Counted from the stretch's first letter, positions 18,806 to 26,460 are shown. The stretch is 48,625 bases of DNA from a candidate division WOR-3 bacterium (GCA_029858255.1 JAOUFJ010000019.1:1-48625); one strand, 5' to 3'. A program made the numbers and translations. The notes: generated by a model from the letters alone, not told the origin.

Positions 18806-18886
18806 CGTTATTTTCGTTATTCCCGTTACTTCCGTTAATTCCGTTAGGTCCGCTATTCTCGTTAATCCCGTTGATCTCGTTAGCCT
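18806..18886 (+). repeat. 9-nt CGTTANTNY array, 9 units
   Basis: Nine units in perfect register, from CGTTATTTT (18806) to CGTTAGCCT (18886). It starts 14 nt after the stop of the DUF5916 gene. Confidence 0.9.
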
Positions 18887-18954
18887 TATTCTTCGAGCGA
18901 ACAGAGTGAGTCGAGAAGTGGAAACCCCGGGGACAGGCACCTTGCGGATTCCCT

Positions 18955-19088
18955 GTCATTGCGAGGACTCCGAGCTTGTCGAGGAGGACGAAGCAATCTC
19001 CGTTTCTAGTGTATGGAACGATGAGATTGCCGCGTCGCCCCGCCTCCTATTAGAAAGAATATCGGAGAGCGGTACTCCTCGCAATGAC
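18955..19088. repeat. Nested 134-bp palindrome (ATTGCGAG element)
   Basis: Outer arms GTCATTGCGAGGA (18955-18967) and TCCTCGCAATGAC (19076-19088) match 13/13; inner arms GCAATCTC (18993-19000) and GAGATTGC (19023-19030) match 8/8. Partial relatives occur near 25972 and 30483. It resembles dispersed palindromic elements seen in many bacterial genomes. Confidence 0.7.
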
Positions 19089-19143
19089 GGGGCAGGGCGT
19101 GAGGCATTACGGCTGGATCCCCCGATCGAGTCGGACGTTCAAC

Positions 19144-19173
19144 GGGGACAGGCACCTTGCGGAGCCAGTCCCC
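19144..19173. repeat. GGGGACAGG palindromic module
   Basis: A 30-bp hairpin-type unit: GGGGACAGGCACC, a short loop, CGGAGCCAGTCCCC. Sister copies are at 26389-26416 and 37285-37314. Confidence 0.7.
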
Positions 19174-19176
19174 CTC

Positions 19177-19204
19177 TTGACGTAATGTGATGAAGTGATA
19201 TAGT
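19177..19204 (+). promoter_or_regulatory. Promoter TTGACG-16-TATAGT (leaderless)
   Basis: The -10 ends 7 bases before the ATG at 19212 and there is no ribosome site, so transcription should start at or next to the start codon. Confidence 0.7.
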
Positions 19205-19211
19205 GTAATAT

Positions 19212-19667
19212 ATGAAGAAAGATGATAATAGTGCAACAAGATCAAAGAATGTGGTTGGTGTGTGGCAGGTGAAGGAGATCGGAAGACAGAATATTGAGAG
19301 TCCGGTCATGGACAAGCCGGTCCCTAGCTTGTTTATCTTCACATCCCATCACTACAGCATGGTTTGGGTTCTGGGTGCTGATCAGCCGTTCGCTGAGCGC
19401 TGGAAACCTACTGATGAGGAGAAAATCAGGCGTTTTGATTCAATGGTTGTTAATGCAGGTACTTATGAGATTGATGAAGTTGCGCTCACCGTGCATCCAA
19501 TGGTCGCACGGATCCCTGATTTCATCGGTGGCAAATTGATATGTGAATTTCAGGTTGAGAATGATACTCTACGATTGAAGTTTGTGGATGAGTATTCATT
19601 CGACGGAGTGCAGGCGCCATGGGTTGCGCAAGGCGGGCTTTTTCTGACACTCGTGCGTATTGGTTGA
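19212..19667 (+). CDS. Lipocalin-like domain protein
   Basis: 151 residues without signal peptide. The start NVVGVWQVKEI followed by alternating strands (LFIFTSHHYSMVWV, AGTYEIDEVALTVHPMVA, LICEFQVENDTLRLKF, LFLTLVRI) matches the small lipocalin-like beta-barrel proteins found in many soil and sediment bacteria; a bound ligand is not known. Expected to be translated from a leaderless mRNA. A truncated second copy with the same promoter context lies at 9303-9386. Confidence 0.85.
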   Translation: MKKDDNSATRSKNVVGVWQVKEIGRQNIESPVMDKPVPSLFIFTSHHYSMVWVLGADQPFAERWKPTDEEKIRRFDSMVVNAGTYEIDEVALTVHPMVARIPDFIGGKLICEFQVENDTLRLKFVDEYSFDGVQAPWVAQGGLFLTLVRIG

Positions 19668-19758
19668 CGGATTTCGAACGTTGGATCAATAGAGACTATC
19701 AACATTAGCGTGATTTTGTATTCTCGAAAAGTTGAGTAATAAAGCAAAGGAGGAAACA

Positions 19759-20895
19759 ATGAGCAAAATGGCAGCGTTCGTTTTTGCGTTATTAATGTTT
19801 GCGCCATCGGGTTTTGGTCAGGCAGTCAAGAAAATGGTAACCGATGTCGACATGGTTCGGCATCATTTGAGAGAGTACCGAGAGGAATATGGTATCCCCG
19901 GTATTGCTGCTGTGGTTCTAACCAGTGATTCAATACTGATTATTGCCGTTGACGGGGTCAGGAAGTTGGGTGAGCCGGATTCGGTCCAAATCGATGATAG
20001 ATTTCACATTGGCTCTAACACCAAGGCAATGACCGGCTTTGTAGCCGGAGTGTTGGTTGAAAAAGGTCTCATAAGCTGGGATACCAGGATACTTGATGTA
20101 TTCCCCGAATTCGCGGAATCATCAAAGGATGTATACAGAGACAAGACGCTGAAAGATCTTTTGTCGCACCGCGCAAGAATAATGCCTTTTACGAGCGGAG
20201 TTGAATTCGCGAATTTGCCTGAATTTGAAGGCGGTAAGTCGGAGCGGAGGAGGGCATTCGCTGGTTGGCTCTTGCAGCAGGAGCCCGTTGAGGTCGATAC
20301 GGTTCGTGGTTACGTATACTCCAACGCCGGTTATGGTATTGTGGCAGCAATGATGGAAAAGGTGAGCGGGAAGTCCTGGGAACAACTGATGACAGATGAA
20401 CTTTTTGGTCCGCTTGGGATAGACGGTAGATTTGGCTGGCCTGCGTACGAAGATGCGGATCAGCCATGGGGACATTATTACGAGACAGACAGCCAGAGGG
20501 TATTTCCGCATGACCCGCACGATGAGTATCAGTTGCCAGATATTGCCTCTGCCGCCGGAGATGTGAGCCTATCGATTCTTGATTACGGCAAATTTTTACA
20601 GGCAAATCTGATCGGGTTGAATGGCAAAGATAGGGTTCTCACGGCGGCAACGTATGAAGTTCTCCATCCTTGTGTTGATTCTATGATACAGTACGGAGTT
20701 GGTTGGGGCCTGAGAGAACATGAAGGATACAAGGTGAGCCGTCACAATGGTAGTGCCGGGACATTTTATTGCACTGCGCTGGTTTTCAGAGATAAAGACC
20801 TCGCGCTTGGCATCATGACGAACGCTATTACGACGGAGGCAGAGAAAGCACTTGCTGATTTGCGGGTCAGGATTATGGAGGATTATCTGGAGTAA
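19759..20895 (+). CDS. Exported serine hydrolase, class C beta-lactamase family
   Basis: 378 residues. A signal peptide (AAFVFALLMFAPSGFG) is followed by the penicillin-binding-protein/class C beta-lactamase fold. The catalytic S86-N-T-K89, Y187-S-N189 and the late HNGSAGTF (HxG) motifs are all present. Members include D-peptidases, esterases and beta-lactamases; the sequence alone does not decide, and resistance should not be assumed. ATG 19759 is chosen because AAGGAGG (19747-19753) lies just upstream; an earlier in-frame TTG at 19732 has no such site. Confidence 0.92.
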   Translation: MSKMAAFVFALLMFAPSGFGQAVKKMVTDVDMVRHHLREYREEYGIPGIAAVVLTSDSILIIAVDGVRKLGEPDSVQIDDRFHIGSNTKAMTGFVAGVLVEKGLISWDTRILDVFPEFAESSKDVYRDKTLKDLLSHRARIMPFTSGVEFANLPEFEGGKSERRRAFAGWLLQQEPVEVDTVRGYVYSNAGYGIVAAMMEKVSGKSWEQLMTDELFGPLGIDGRFGWPAYEDADQPWGHYYETDSQRVFPHDPHDEYQLPDIASAAGDVSLSILDYGKFLQANLIGLNGKDRVLTAATYEVLHPCVDSMIQYGVGWGLREHEGYKVSRHNGSAGTFYCTALVFRDKDLALGIMTNAITTEAEKALADLRVRIMEDYLE

Positions 20896-20959
20896 GTTTT
20901 CACGGTGCTTTGTATTCTGCTTAGTTAGGTTGCTTTGATACTGTTTATTAGGAGAAAAT

Positions 20960-21421
20960 GTGGGATTTAAGATGTCAAAACAACGTTTATATGCTTGTTT
21001 ATTGATTCTGGGGGCGTGCATCTTGCTCTTTCGTACGATCATGATGGTCTCTGATGGATCGCTGGGTGTGCTTGTTTTGTGGGTATCAGTCTTGCTCGTT
21101 CTGGAGATGTTGATCGACACTTGTTGGCTGGTCAGTGCAACCGTATGGTTGACCAGTGGTGAAAAAACCAAGGCCAGCGTTACATTGAAGCTTGCTGCAG
21201 CGGCGATCACATTGCATGCAATACGCGTCTTGATTTTTGTGATGGGACGGGTCGGGCCATGGGTTAATTTTGATGTTAGGCCGGAGCAGAGATTGCTGCA
21301 TTACACACGTTGGACATGGTCCGGAGTATATTTTGCGGCAATCATGGCGGTCTTGGGTGTGCTGGGGGTGATAGTTGTCTGGAGAATAAGGCGACGCTCA
21401 ATCTTGCATTCGCATACATAA
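20960..21421 (+). CDS. Small membrane protein, four helices
   Basis: 153 residues with four hydrophobic segments (LLILGACILLFRTIMM, LVLWVSVLLVLEML, LAAAAITLHAIRVLIFVM, FAAIMAVLGVLGVIVV). No family recognised. The GTG at 20960 is preferred: GGAG is 5 nt upstream, whereas the next ATG (20972) is too far. It is followed after 59 bp by the TonB-type gene. Confidence 0.75.
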   Translation: MGFKMSKQRLYACLLILGACILLFRTIMMVSDGSLGVLVLWVSVLLVLEMLIDTCWLVSATVWLTSGEKTKASVTLKLAAAAITLHAIRVLIFVMGRVGPWVNFDVRPEQRLLHYTRWTWSGVYFAAIMAVLGVLGVIVVWRIRRRSILHSHT

Positions 21422-21480
21422 TCATTATTCTTGGATTGAGTAGCCCACAAAGTAAGCAGAGAAGAATAGGGAGGACAGTT

Positions 21481-22044
21481 TTGAAGACTATGATGGGTGT
21501 TTTTTTGTTGATTGGCTCATTAGGCGCGATCGAGGAAACGACAGCAATTACCGGTAATGGCGCAACTGTGACATTGCGGGATGATAAGACATGGATGCTC
21601 CTCGAATTGCCTGACAGTGCTGAGATGAAGGTTGCGCCGATCGCGATGACTGAGGACAGTCAGCTCGTGCTCCTGAAAGAACGGAAATGGCAGTTCGTGT
21701 CTCCAGATGACACGGTTGGAGAGTCATACGACACCATATTCAAACCGGTTGTGCCCTATTACAACTTATCCAAGGAACCTTACTTAAGGGATATCCCGGG
21801 CGTAGTCTATCCGTCGAGCGCTGCGCAAAAGCGACAGCAAGGTTCGGTTGTGCTTGGGTTGTTGCTCGATACTGACGGCAGCGTGCTGGATGTTAAGGTT
21901 CTTATATCGACAGGGTTCATGGAACTGGATAACGCGGCGAAGAAGAATGGCTGGAAGGCGAGATTCAGCCCTCCCGAATTCAACGGTATGCCGGTGAGGG
22001 TGTGGGTGTCGATGCCGATCGATTTCGAATTGCAGGAACCGTAA
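21481..22044 (+). CDS. Exported TonB C-terminal domain protein
   Basis: 187 residues. The N-terminus (MMGVFLLIGSLGAIEETTA) is a signal peptide. Residues about 28-80 have a short GNGATVTLRDDKTWMLLE module. The C-terminal half is a TonB-type domain (YPSSAAQKRQQGSVVLGLLLDTDG is split; key parts are GSVVLGLLLDTDGSV, NGWKARFSPPEFNG and VWVSMPIDFEL). There is no proline-rich spacer or membrane anchor, so it is not a classical TonB energy transducer. The TTG at 21481 is chosen because GGGAGG ends 6 nt upstream; ATG 21490 is 15 nt away. Confidence 0.8.
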   Translation: MKTMMGVFLLIGSLGAIEETTAITGNGATVTLRDDKTWMLLELPDSAEMKVAPIAMTEDSQLVLLKERKWQFVSPDDTVGESYDTIFKPVVPYYNLSKEPYLRDIPGVVYPSSAAQKRQQGSVVLGLLLDTDGSVLDVKVLISTGFMELDNAAKKNGWKARFSPPEFNGMPVRVWVSMPIDFELQEP

Positions 22045-22062
22045 CCACAGAAACGCCGATCT

Positions 22063-22123
22063 CGTTATTTTCGTTAGTACCGTTAATCTCGTTAGTCTCG
22101 TTATTGTTGTTACTTCCGTTAAG
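22063..22123 (+). repeat. 9-nt CGTTANTNY array, 7 units
   Basis: CGTTATTTT, CGTTAGTAC, CGTTAATCT, CGTTAGTCT, CGTTATTGT, TGTTACTTC, CGTTAAG; starts 18 nt after the TonB-type gene stop. Confidence 0.9.
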
Positions 22124-22159
22124 ATAATGATAAGTAATGCTGGATTCTTGATAGACGGA

Positions 22160-22267
22160 CGTTGAGATCGTTATTATCTCCGATACCGTTATTTTCGTTA
22201 GTCCCGTTATTATCGTTATTCCCGTTGCGTTCGTTACTATCGTTAATTTCGTTAATATCGCTGAAAA
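22160..22267 (+). repeat. 9-nt CGTTANTNY array, 12 units
   Basis: The longest array: 12 units in exact register from CGTTGAGAT (22160) to CGCTGAAAA (22259-22267), with only one unit (CTCCGATAC) off consensus. It ends with a CGCT-type unit. Confidence 0.9.
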
Positions 22268-22329
22268 ATTTATTTCGAAACCATACCTTTGTAATCCAAT
22301 ATTTTTATCGATGTTCTCAGATAAATCCA

Positions 22330-22357
22330 TTGACATGTCCATTATTCTTCGTACAAT
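22330..22357 (+). promoter_or_regulatory. Promoter TTGACA-16-TACAAT
   Basis: Strong promoter 65 bp before nikK, giving the nickel-transport operon a leader of about 58 nt. No NikR operator (GTATGA...TCATAC type) was recognised. Confidence 0.75.
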
Positions 22358-22421
22358 GTGTTACTAATCATGAAAAAGTGGCACGTATTGAACACTTTGC
22401 CAATTCCTGGAAGGAGGGAAA

Positions 22422-23195
22422 ATGAAAACAAGTTTCTTAAAAGTCGTCATTTTTGTTCTGCTGGCGATCATGCCGGTGGTGGGTCATTTTCAGATGATTA
22501 TTCCGAGCGAGGATATTATTGAGGAGCAGTCCAAAAGCACGATAACTATCGATTGTAGGTTTTGTCACCCGTTTGAGGGTGAAATACTAAACATGGCATA
22601 TCCCTTGGAATTCGGCGTAGTAATAAGAGGCGGCGATAAGGTGGACCTTCGTAAGACACTTTCTGAATACAAGCAAGAGGGATTATCCGCCTGGCAGACC
22701 AATTACAAAGTGAATCAACCAGGCGATCACGTTTTCTACGTTGTGCCAGAGCCCTATTGGGAGCCTGCAGAAGAGACATTCATCATCCATTATACCAAAG
22801 TTGTCGTCAACGGCTTTGGTCTGGAATCAGGGTGGGATTCCGAAGCTGGCATGAAAACGGAGATCATACCCCTTACCAGACCTTATGGTCTTTATGCGGG
22901 TAATGTTTTTCAGGGTCTGGTTCTTGTGGACGGAAAACCCGCATCGTTCACCGAGGTCGAGGTTGAGTACTATAATGAGGCCGGTAAATACATTGCGCCG
23001 GCAGCCCCGTTCATTACTCAGGTAGTTAAAGCAGATGCCAACGGTGTTTTCTCGTATGTTATGCCCGTGGCTGGGTGGTGGGGGTTTGCTGCGCTTAATG
23101 AGGCGGAAGCGAGGATCCTGAATGAGAAAGACGGAGAGTCATATCCGGTTGAGATAGGCGCGCTCATCTGGGTCAAGACGGTCGAAATGAAATAG
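22422..23195 (+). CDS. nikK: NikK-like DUF4198 periplasmic component of ECF nickel transporter
   Basis: 257 residues with a signal peptide ([16 protein letters not shown]). The first mature residues contain His (GHFQMIIPS), as in metal-binding DUF4198 proteins. Beta-rich body with [19 protein letters not shown] and [11 protein letters not shown]4198 proteins next to CbiM/NikM act as extra components of nickel ECF transporters. AAGGAGGG ribosome site. First gene of the nikKMLQO operon, 11 nt before nikM. Confidence 0.85.
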   Translation: MKTSFLKVVIFVLLAIMPVVGHFQMIIPSEDIIEEQSKSTITIDCRFCHPFEGEILNMAYPLEFGVVIRGGDKVDLRKTLSEYKQEGLSAWQTNYKVNQPGDHVFYVVPEPYWEPAEETFIIHYTKVVVNGFGLESGWDSEAGMKTEIIPLTRPYGLYAGNVFQGLVLVDGKPASFTEVEVEYYNEAGKYIAPAAPFITQVVKADANGVFSYVMPVAGWWGFAALNEAEARILNEKDGESYPVEIGALIWVKTVEMK

Positions 23196-23206
23196 CGAGA
23201 AAGAAT

Positions 23207-23815
23207 ATGCATATTTCCGAGGGAGTGATCGCTGCACCAGTTCTTGTTTCCGGTGCAGTTGGAGCCTTTGCCGGGTGCGCGGTGGGTTTAAAGAAGATGG
23301 ATATCGAGAACACGCCCAAGGTCGCCGTCATGTCTTCTGCATTTTTTGTTGCATCGCTGATACACCTGCCGGTTGGTCCTACCAGTGTCCATCTGGTGCT
23401 CAGCGGTCTGGTCGGCATTCTGCTCGGGTGGATGGCCTTTCCTGCAATACTAGTTGCGCTGCTCCTGCAGGCCATTCTCTTTCAATTTGGAGGCATTACC
23501 ACGTTGGGAGTCAATACTATGGTGATGGGAGTGCCCGCATTGGTATGCTATTTGCTGTACGCACGATTCGTGAGGGGACGGAATAAAGCGATCGCTGCGG
23601 TTGCGGGTTTTCTCGCTGGGGCAACCGGAATATTCCTGGGCGGCGTGATCGTCGCGCTCTTTTTAATTTCGACCGGCGAGCAGTTCATTGTCGTGGCAAA
23701 ATTGTTCGTTATCGCTCACTTCCCCGTGATGGTCATCGAAGGAATTCTTACGGCATTCATTGTCACTTTCATTAGAAGGATCAAACCCGATGTATTGGGA
23801 GGTATTGTAAAATGA
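23207..23815 (+). CDS. nikM: NikM/CbiM substrate-specific membrane subunit
   Basis: 202 residues with about six membrane helices. It starts MHISEG, the conserved N-terminus whose Met1 amine and His2 bind the metal ion, and HLPVGPTSVHLVLSG around residues 46-60 supplies further ligands. It captures Ni2+ (or Co2+) and moves it across the inner membrane with NikQ and NikO. The neighbouring NikK and NikL, not CbiN, point to nickel. It overlaps nikL by 4 nt (ATGA). Confidence 0.93.
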   Translation: MHISEGVIAAPVLVSGAVGAFAGCAVGLKKMDIENTPKVAVMSSAFFVASLIHLPVGPTSVHLVLSGLVGILLGWMAFPAILVALLLQAILFQFGGITTLGVNTMVMGVPALVCYLLYARFVRGRNKAIAAVAGFLAGATGIFLGGVIVALFLISTGEQFIVVAKLFVIAHFPVMVIEGILTAFIVTFIRRIKPDVLGGIVK

Positions 23816-24378
23816 AAAAGACCAGGATCGTCTTCCTGATTGTGGTTCTACCTTCGTTGCTCGCTGCGCACCGTGTTAATATTTTCACTCAAGTTGAACA
23901 CGATAGTGTAATTGGGCAGTGTTACTATAACGACGGGGCGCCGGTACGCCAGCAAAAGGTAGAAATCTTTAGACTATCGGGCGAGAGGTTGATGGAACTG
24001 AAAACGGACAGCGCCGGTTATTTCAGGTTCGCTCCGCCAATTAGGGAGGATCTGAAAATCGTGCTCTATGCAGGAATGGGGCATCAGTCAGAGACAATAT
24101 TAGCAGCTGCTGACCTGCCGGAGATAAAAAAGCCGCGCACCGAGAAACCGAAAAATCCGCAAAAGGTGACTGTAACTAATACTGAGGAACCCCGTGTTGA
24201 TGAGGAACGCTTGCGCAAAATAATCGAAGACGCGGTGGAAGAGAAATTCAACGCACTTAGAGAGTTGATCGTGAAACAACAGAGGTCGACATCGCTCATC
24301 ACAATAATTGGCGGTATTGGCTACATTTTTGGCATTTTTGGTCTCCTGCTTTTTCTCCGAAACAGGAAACGGCAATGA
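23812..24378 (+). CDS. nikL: NikL-like accessory protein of ECF nickel transporter
   Basis: 188 residues. Signal peptide (VFLIVVLPSLLAAHRVNIF), then a beta-sandwich of the carboxypeptidase-regulatory type (GAPVRQQKVEIFRLSGERL, TDSAGYFRFAPP), a charged coiled-coil linker (EERLRKIIEDAVEEKFNALREL) split by few breaks, and one C-terminal membrane anchor (IIGGIGYIFGIFGLLLFLRN). This arrangement is that of NikL, which takes the place of CbiN. It overlaps both neighbours by 4 nt. Confidence 0.85.
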   Translation: MKKTRIVFLIVVLPSLLAAHRVNIFTQVEHDSVIGQCYYNDGAPVRQQKVEIFRLSGERLMELKTDSAGYFRFAPPIREDLKIVLYAGMGHQSETILAAADLPEIKKPRTEKPKNPQKVTVTNTEEPRVDEERLRKIIEDAVEEKFNALRELIVKQQRSTSLITIIGGIGYIFGIFGLLLFLRNRKRQ

Positions 24379-25130
24379 TCGAAGAGCGGTTTTCAAAAGG
24401 CGAAAGCTTTGTCCACGGTATTGATCCCAGGGTGAGGATATTGAGTGCCATTGTTTACTCGGTAATAATTGCGGTAACCGGTAAGTTGGAGGTGGCGTGT
24501 GCCGGGCTTGCTGCAGGATTCGTTCTTATCGCACTCGCGCGGTTGAGTGCTAAGCACGTGTTTTATCGTCTGCTTGTCGTCAATACTTTCATTCTTATGT
24601 TGTGGTTGATACTTCCTTTTAGTTATCCCGGAAGAATGATCTACAAGATCGGTGCACTGGTCATGACTGACCAGGGTGTCCAGTATGCTCTGATGCTTAC
24701 GGTCAAGTGCAATGCGATCATTCTCATCAACATAAGCTTGCTCTCTACTTGCGGCATTTTCAATCTTGTTCATGCGTTGGATCATTTGAGAGTTCCGAAT
24801 AAGCTCATTCATCTATTCTTCTTTGTCTACCGCTATGCTCACGTGATGCAATACGAATATTATAGACTAAGAGATACGCTGAAGATTCGCGGGTTCAAGC
24901 CAAGGACATCGGTGAATACCTACAGGACGTACGGAGCCATCATCGGAACACTCATGATACGGGGCTACGAACGCTCGGAACAAATTCATAAGGCGATGAT
25001 CTGCCGCGGTTTCAAAGGACATTACTGGTTATTAGATCATTTCGTCTGGGGGAAATCAGATCTATTGGCAGCCAGTATGATGATGCTGGGTGTTATTTTA
25101 CTACTTACACTACAATGGAAGACAATATGA
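24375..25130 (+). CDS. nikQ: NikQ/CbiQ transmembrane coupling subunit
   Basis: 251 residues, about five membrane helices. The N-terminal FVHGIDPRVRI and the paired coupling helices with YRLRDTLKIRGFKPR and RSEQIHKAMICRGFKGHY are the two Ala/Arg-Gly signatures that bind the ATPase subunit. It transmits ATP-driven movement to NikM. ATGA overlap with nikL upstream and nikO downstream. Confidence 0.94.
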   Translation: MIEERFSKGESFVHGIDPRVRILSAIVYSVIIAVTGKLEVACAGLAAGFVLIALARLSAKHVFYRLLVVNTFILMLWLILPFSYPGRMIYKIGALVMTDQGVQYALMLTVKCNAIILINISLLSTCGIFNLVHALDHLRVPNKLIHLFFFVYRYAHVMQYEYYRLRDTLKIRGFKPRTSVNTYRTYGAIIGTLMIRGYERSEQIHKAMICRGFKGHYWLLDHFVWGKSDLLAASMMMLGVILLLTLQWKTI

Positions 25131-25777
25131 TTATCAATCTGAGCAATATATACTTCGGATACAATGGAGATTCTCCGTTGCTAAAAGATCTGAATTTCGC
25201 GCTCCGTAAGGGTGACCGCATAGGGATAATCGGACCTAATGGCTGCGGGAAAACGACGCTGCTCTATTTGATCATGGGGTTGCTGAAGCCGCAAGCGGGC
25301 GCGGTAGAAATTTTTGGTAAGAAACGATTGAGAGAAGATGATTTCACCGAGGTAAGGGAGAAAATCGGCTTTCTTTTTCAGAATTCCGATGACCAGTTGT
25401 TCTGTCCAAGCGTGCGTGAAGAAGTTGCTTTTGGCCCCTTGAATTTCGGCAAGAGAGGAAAAGAGGTAGAGAATATTGTCGATGAATCCCTGGGAAGTGT
25501 TGGATTGGAAAGTTTCAAGCAGAGAGTTCCTTATCACCTTTCCGGTGGTGAGAAAAGAAGGTTGGCGATGGCAACGATCCTTGCCATGAAGCCGCGTGTG
25601 TTGCTGCTCGATGAACCGACGCTTGGGCTTGATCTGCCGACGGTTGAAAAGATCGTAGAGATACTTGGTGAACCAGGACTTGCTTACATCATAATTTCAC
25701 AAAACCGTGATTTCTTGAAGAGAACGACGCGGCAGCTGATTACGTTTGAGGACGGTACATTGAAAACGCTAGACTGA
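25127..25777 (+). CDS. nikO: NikO/CbiO ATPase subunit
   Basis: 216 residues, shorter than most CbiO (about 270), lacking the usual C-terminal extension. Walker A GPNGCGKTT (K42), Q-loop FLFQNSDDQLF, signature LSGGEKRR (S139), Walker B VLLLDEPTLGLD (D162/E163) are intact. The H-loop position reads ISQNRDF: Gln192 stands where THDxDF has the switch His. ATG 25127 is chosen because it makes the same ATGA overlap as the other genes; an ATG 12 nt earlier (25115) is also possible. It powers nickel import. Confidence 0.93.
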   Translation: MIINLSNIYFGYNGDSPLLKDLNFALRKGDRIGIIGPNGCGKTTLLYLIMGLLKPQAGAVEIFGKKRLREDDFTEVREKIGFLFQNSDDQLFCPSVREEVAFGPLNFGKRGKEVENIVDESLGSVGLESFKQRVPYHLSGGEKRRLAMATILAMKPRVLLLDEPTLGLDLPTVEKIVEILGEPGLAYIIISQNRDFLKRTTRQLITFEDGTLKTLD

Positions 25778-25789
25778 GAGACAAACGTT

Positions 25790-25834
25790 CGTTACTTTCG
25801 TTTGGCTCGTTAATCTCGTTATTATCGCTAAAAC
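25790..25834 (+). repeat. 9-nt CGTTANTNY array, 5 units
   Basis: CGTTACTTT, CGTTTGGCT, CGTTAATCT, CGTTATTAT, CGCTAAAAC; starts 12 nt after the nikO stop and ends with a CGCT unit. Confidence 0.9.
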
Positions 25835-25851
25835 TTAGTAAAAGGAGAAAT

Positions 25852-25906
25852 GTAGGGCAAACCTTTAGGTTTGCGATGATTTGCATGGCTAAAGCCCTGC
25901 CCTACG
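25852..25906. repeat. GTAGGGCA...TGCCCTAC palindrome
   Basis: GTAGGGCA at the left and TGCCCTAC at the right form perfect arms around a block with internal pairs AAACCTTTAGGTTT and GGCTAAAGCC. A related block without the outer arms is near 9030-9090. Confidence 0.6.
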
Positions 25907-26074
25907 TACTTTCTCGCAGAATATGGTAGTTCTCGATTCGCTCGCTCACTCGAACAATAAGGCTCAAGGTCATTGCGAGTCGTGTCTGTCCTGAGAGAAG
26001 CGAAGGGAGCGTGTTGAAGGCGAAGTTCCGCGAAGTGAGAATCCTTGTGCTTGGCACGGGACAATCTCACCCTC

Positions 26075-26240
26075 ACCTTAATCCTCTCCCATCAAGGGAG
26101 AGGAAAAATAGGGTGGGCGTATTGCGTCGAGCGTACTGGCTGGATTCCCCGGTTGAACCGGAGAATGACCCTGCTACGCAGGGTATCACCCTCACCTTGC
26201 TCCTCTCCCCTCTGAGAAACGGAGAGGGGGAGACAAGGAG
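26075..26240. repeat. Two CCCTCACCTT-CTCTCCC palindromic elements
   Basis: Each copy has CACCCTCACCTT, a hairpin of CCTCTCCC and GGGAGAGG-like arms, and a trailing GGGTGGG or GGGGGAG block (about 26075-26117 and 26188-26240). Confidence 0.5.
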
Positions 26241-26286
26241 AAATAGAGAACCTATATCGAATTTCGAATATGGAATTTCACAATAA

Positions 26287-26331
26287 CGTTTGCCTCATTA
26301 ATTTCGCTAATGTAGTTAGTATTGCTTAGCT
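26287..26331 (+). repeat. 9-nt array, degenerate, 5 units
   Basis: CGTTTGCCT, CATTAATTT, CGCTAATGT, AGTTAGTAT, TGCTTAGCT keep the 9-nt register but have drifted. Confidence 0.55.
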
Positions 26332-26388
26332 TCTGAGGTTCAGAGGTTCGTATCTTCCGGTGGTTAGGCGTGTCGCGTAGGGCGTACG

Positions 26389-26416
26389 GTGACAGGCACC
26401 TACGGAGCCAGTCCCC
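26389..26416. repeat. GGGGACAGG palindromic module
   Basis: GTGACAGGCACC, TA, CGGAGCCAGTCCCC. Preceded by GCGTAGGGCGTACG, the same lead-in as the copy at 37285. Confidence 0.65.
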
Positions 26417-26432
26417 TTGTCGCCAGCGTGCC

Positions 26433-26460
26433 TTGACGGATGGTCGGTGTCGGGTAGAAT
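26433..26460 (+). promoter_or_regulatory. Promoter TTGACG-16-TAGAAT
   Basis: -35 at 26433-26438 and -10 at 26455-26460 with a 16-bp spacer; the transcript would begin just before the ribosome site of the MBL gene. Confidence 0.65.

Larger units (their letters stand above)
18792..19211. other. Repeat-filled intergenic region
   Basis: Holds a 9-unit array (18806-18886), a GGGGACAGG half-module (about 18929-18950), a nested 134-bp palindrome (18955-19088), a full GGGGACAGG module (19144-19173) and the promoter of the lipocalin-like gene. Apparent reading frames here only translate the repeats. Confidence 0.7.

Noticed and set aside
18795-19190. Open frame of 131 codons over the array and palindrome
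   Set aside because: Reads through a 9-nt array, a palindrome and a GGGGACAGG module; composition follows the repeats, not a protein.
19759-20895. Antibiotic-resistance beta-lactamase
   Set aside because: The SxxK/YxN/HxG motifs are shared with many peptidases and esterases; sequence alone does not support a resistance role.
22160-22267. CRISPR array
   Set aside because: The period is 9 nt with no spacers and degenerate units; no cas genes are nearby.
22268-22421. Nickel/cobalt riboswitch or NikR operator before nikK
   Set aside because: No matching conserved stems or GTATGA/TCATAC dyad could be found; only a standard promoter is visible.
22162-22425. Open frame coding a Leu/Ser/Pro/Ile-rich tripeptide-repeat protein
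   Set aside because: It is only the translation of the 9-nt array; the 9-nt period gives a three-residue repeat in any frame. No ribosome site.
26011-26286. Open frame between the nickel operon and the MBL gene
   Set aside because: It translates palindromic repeats (PHLNPLPSRERKN type text), without ribosome site or homologous domain.
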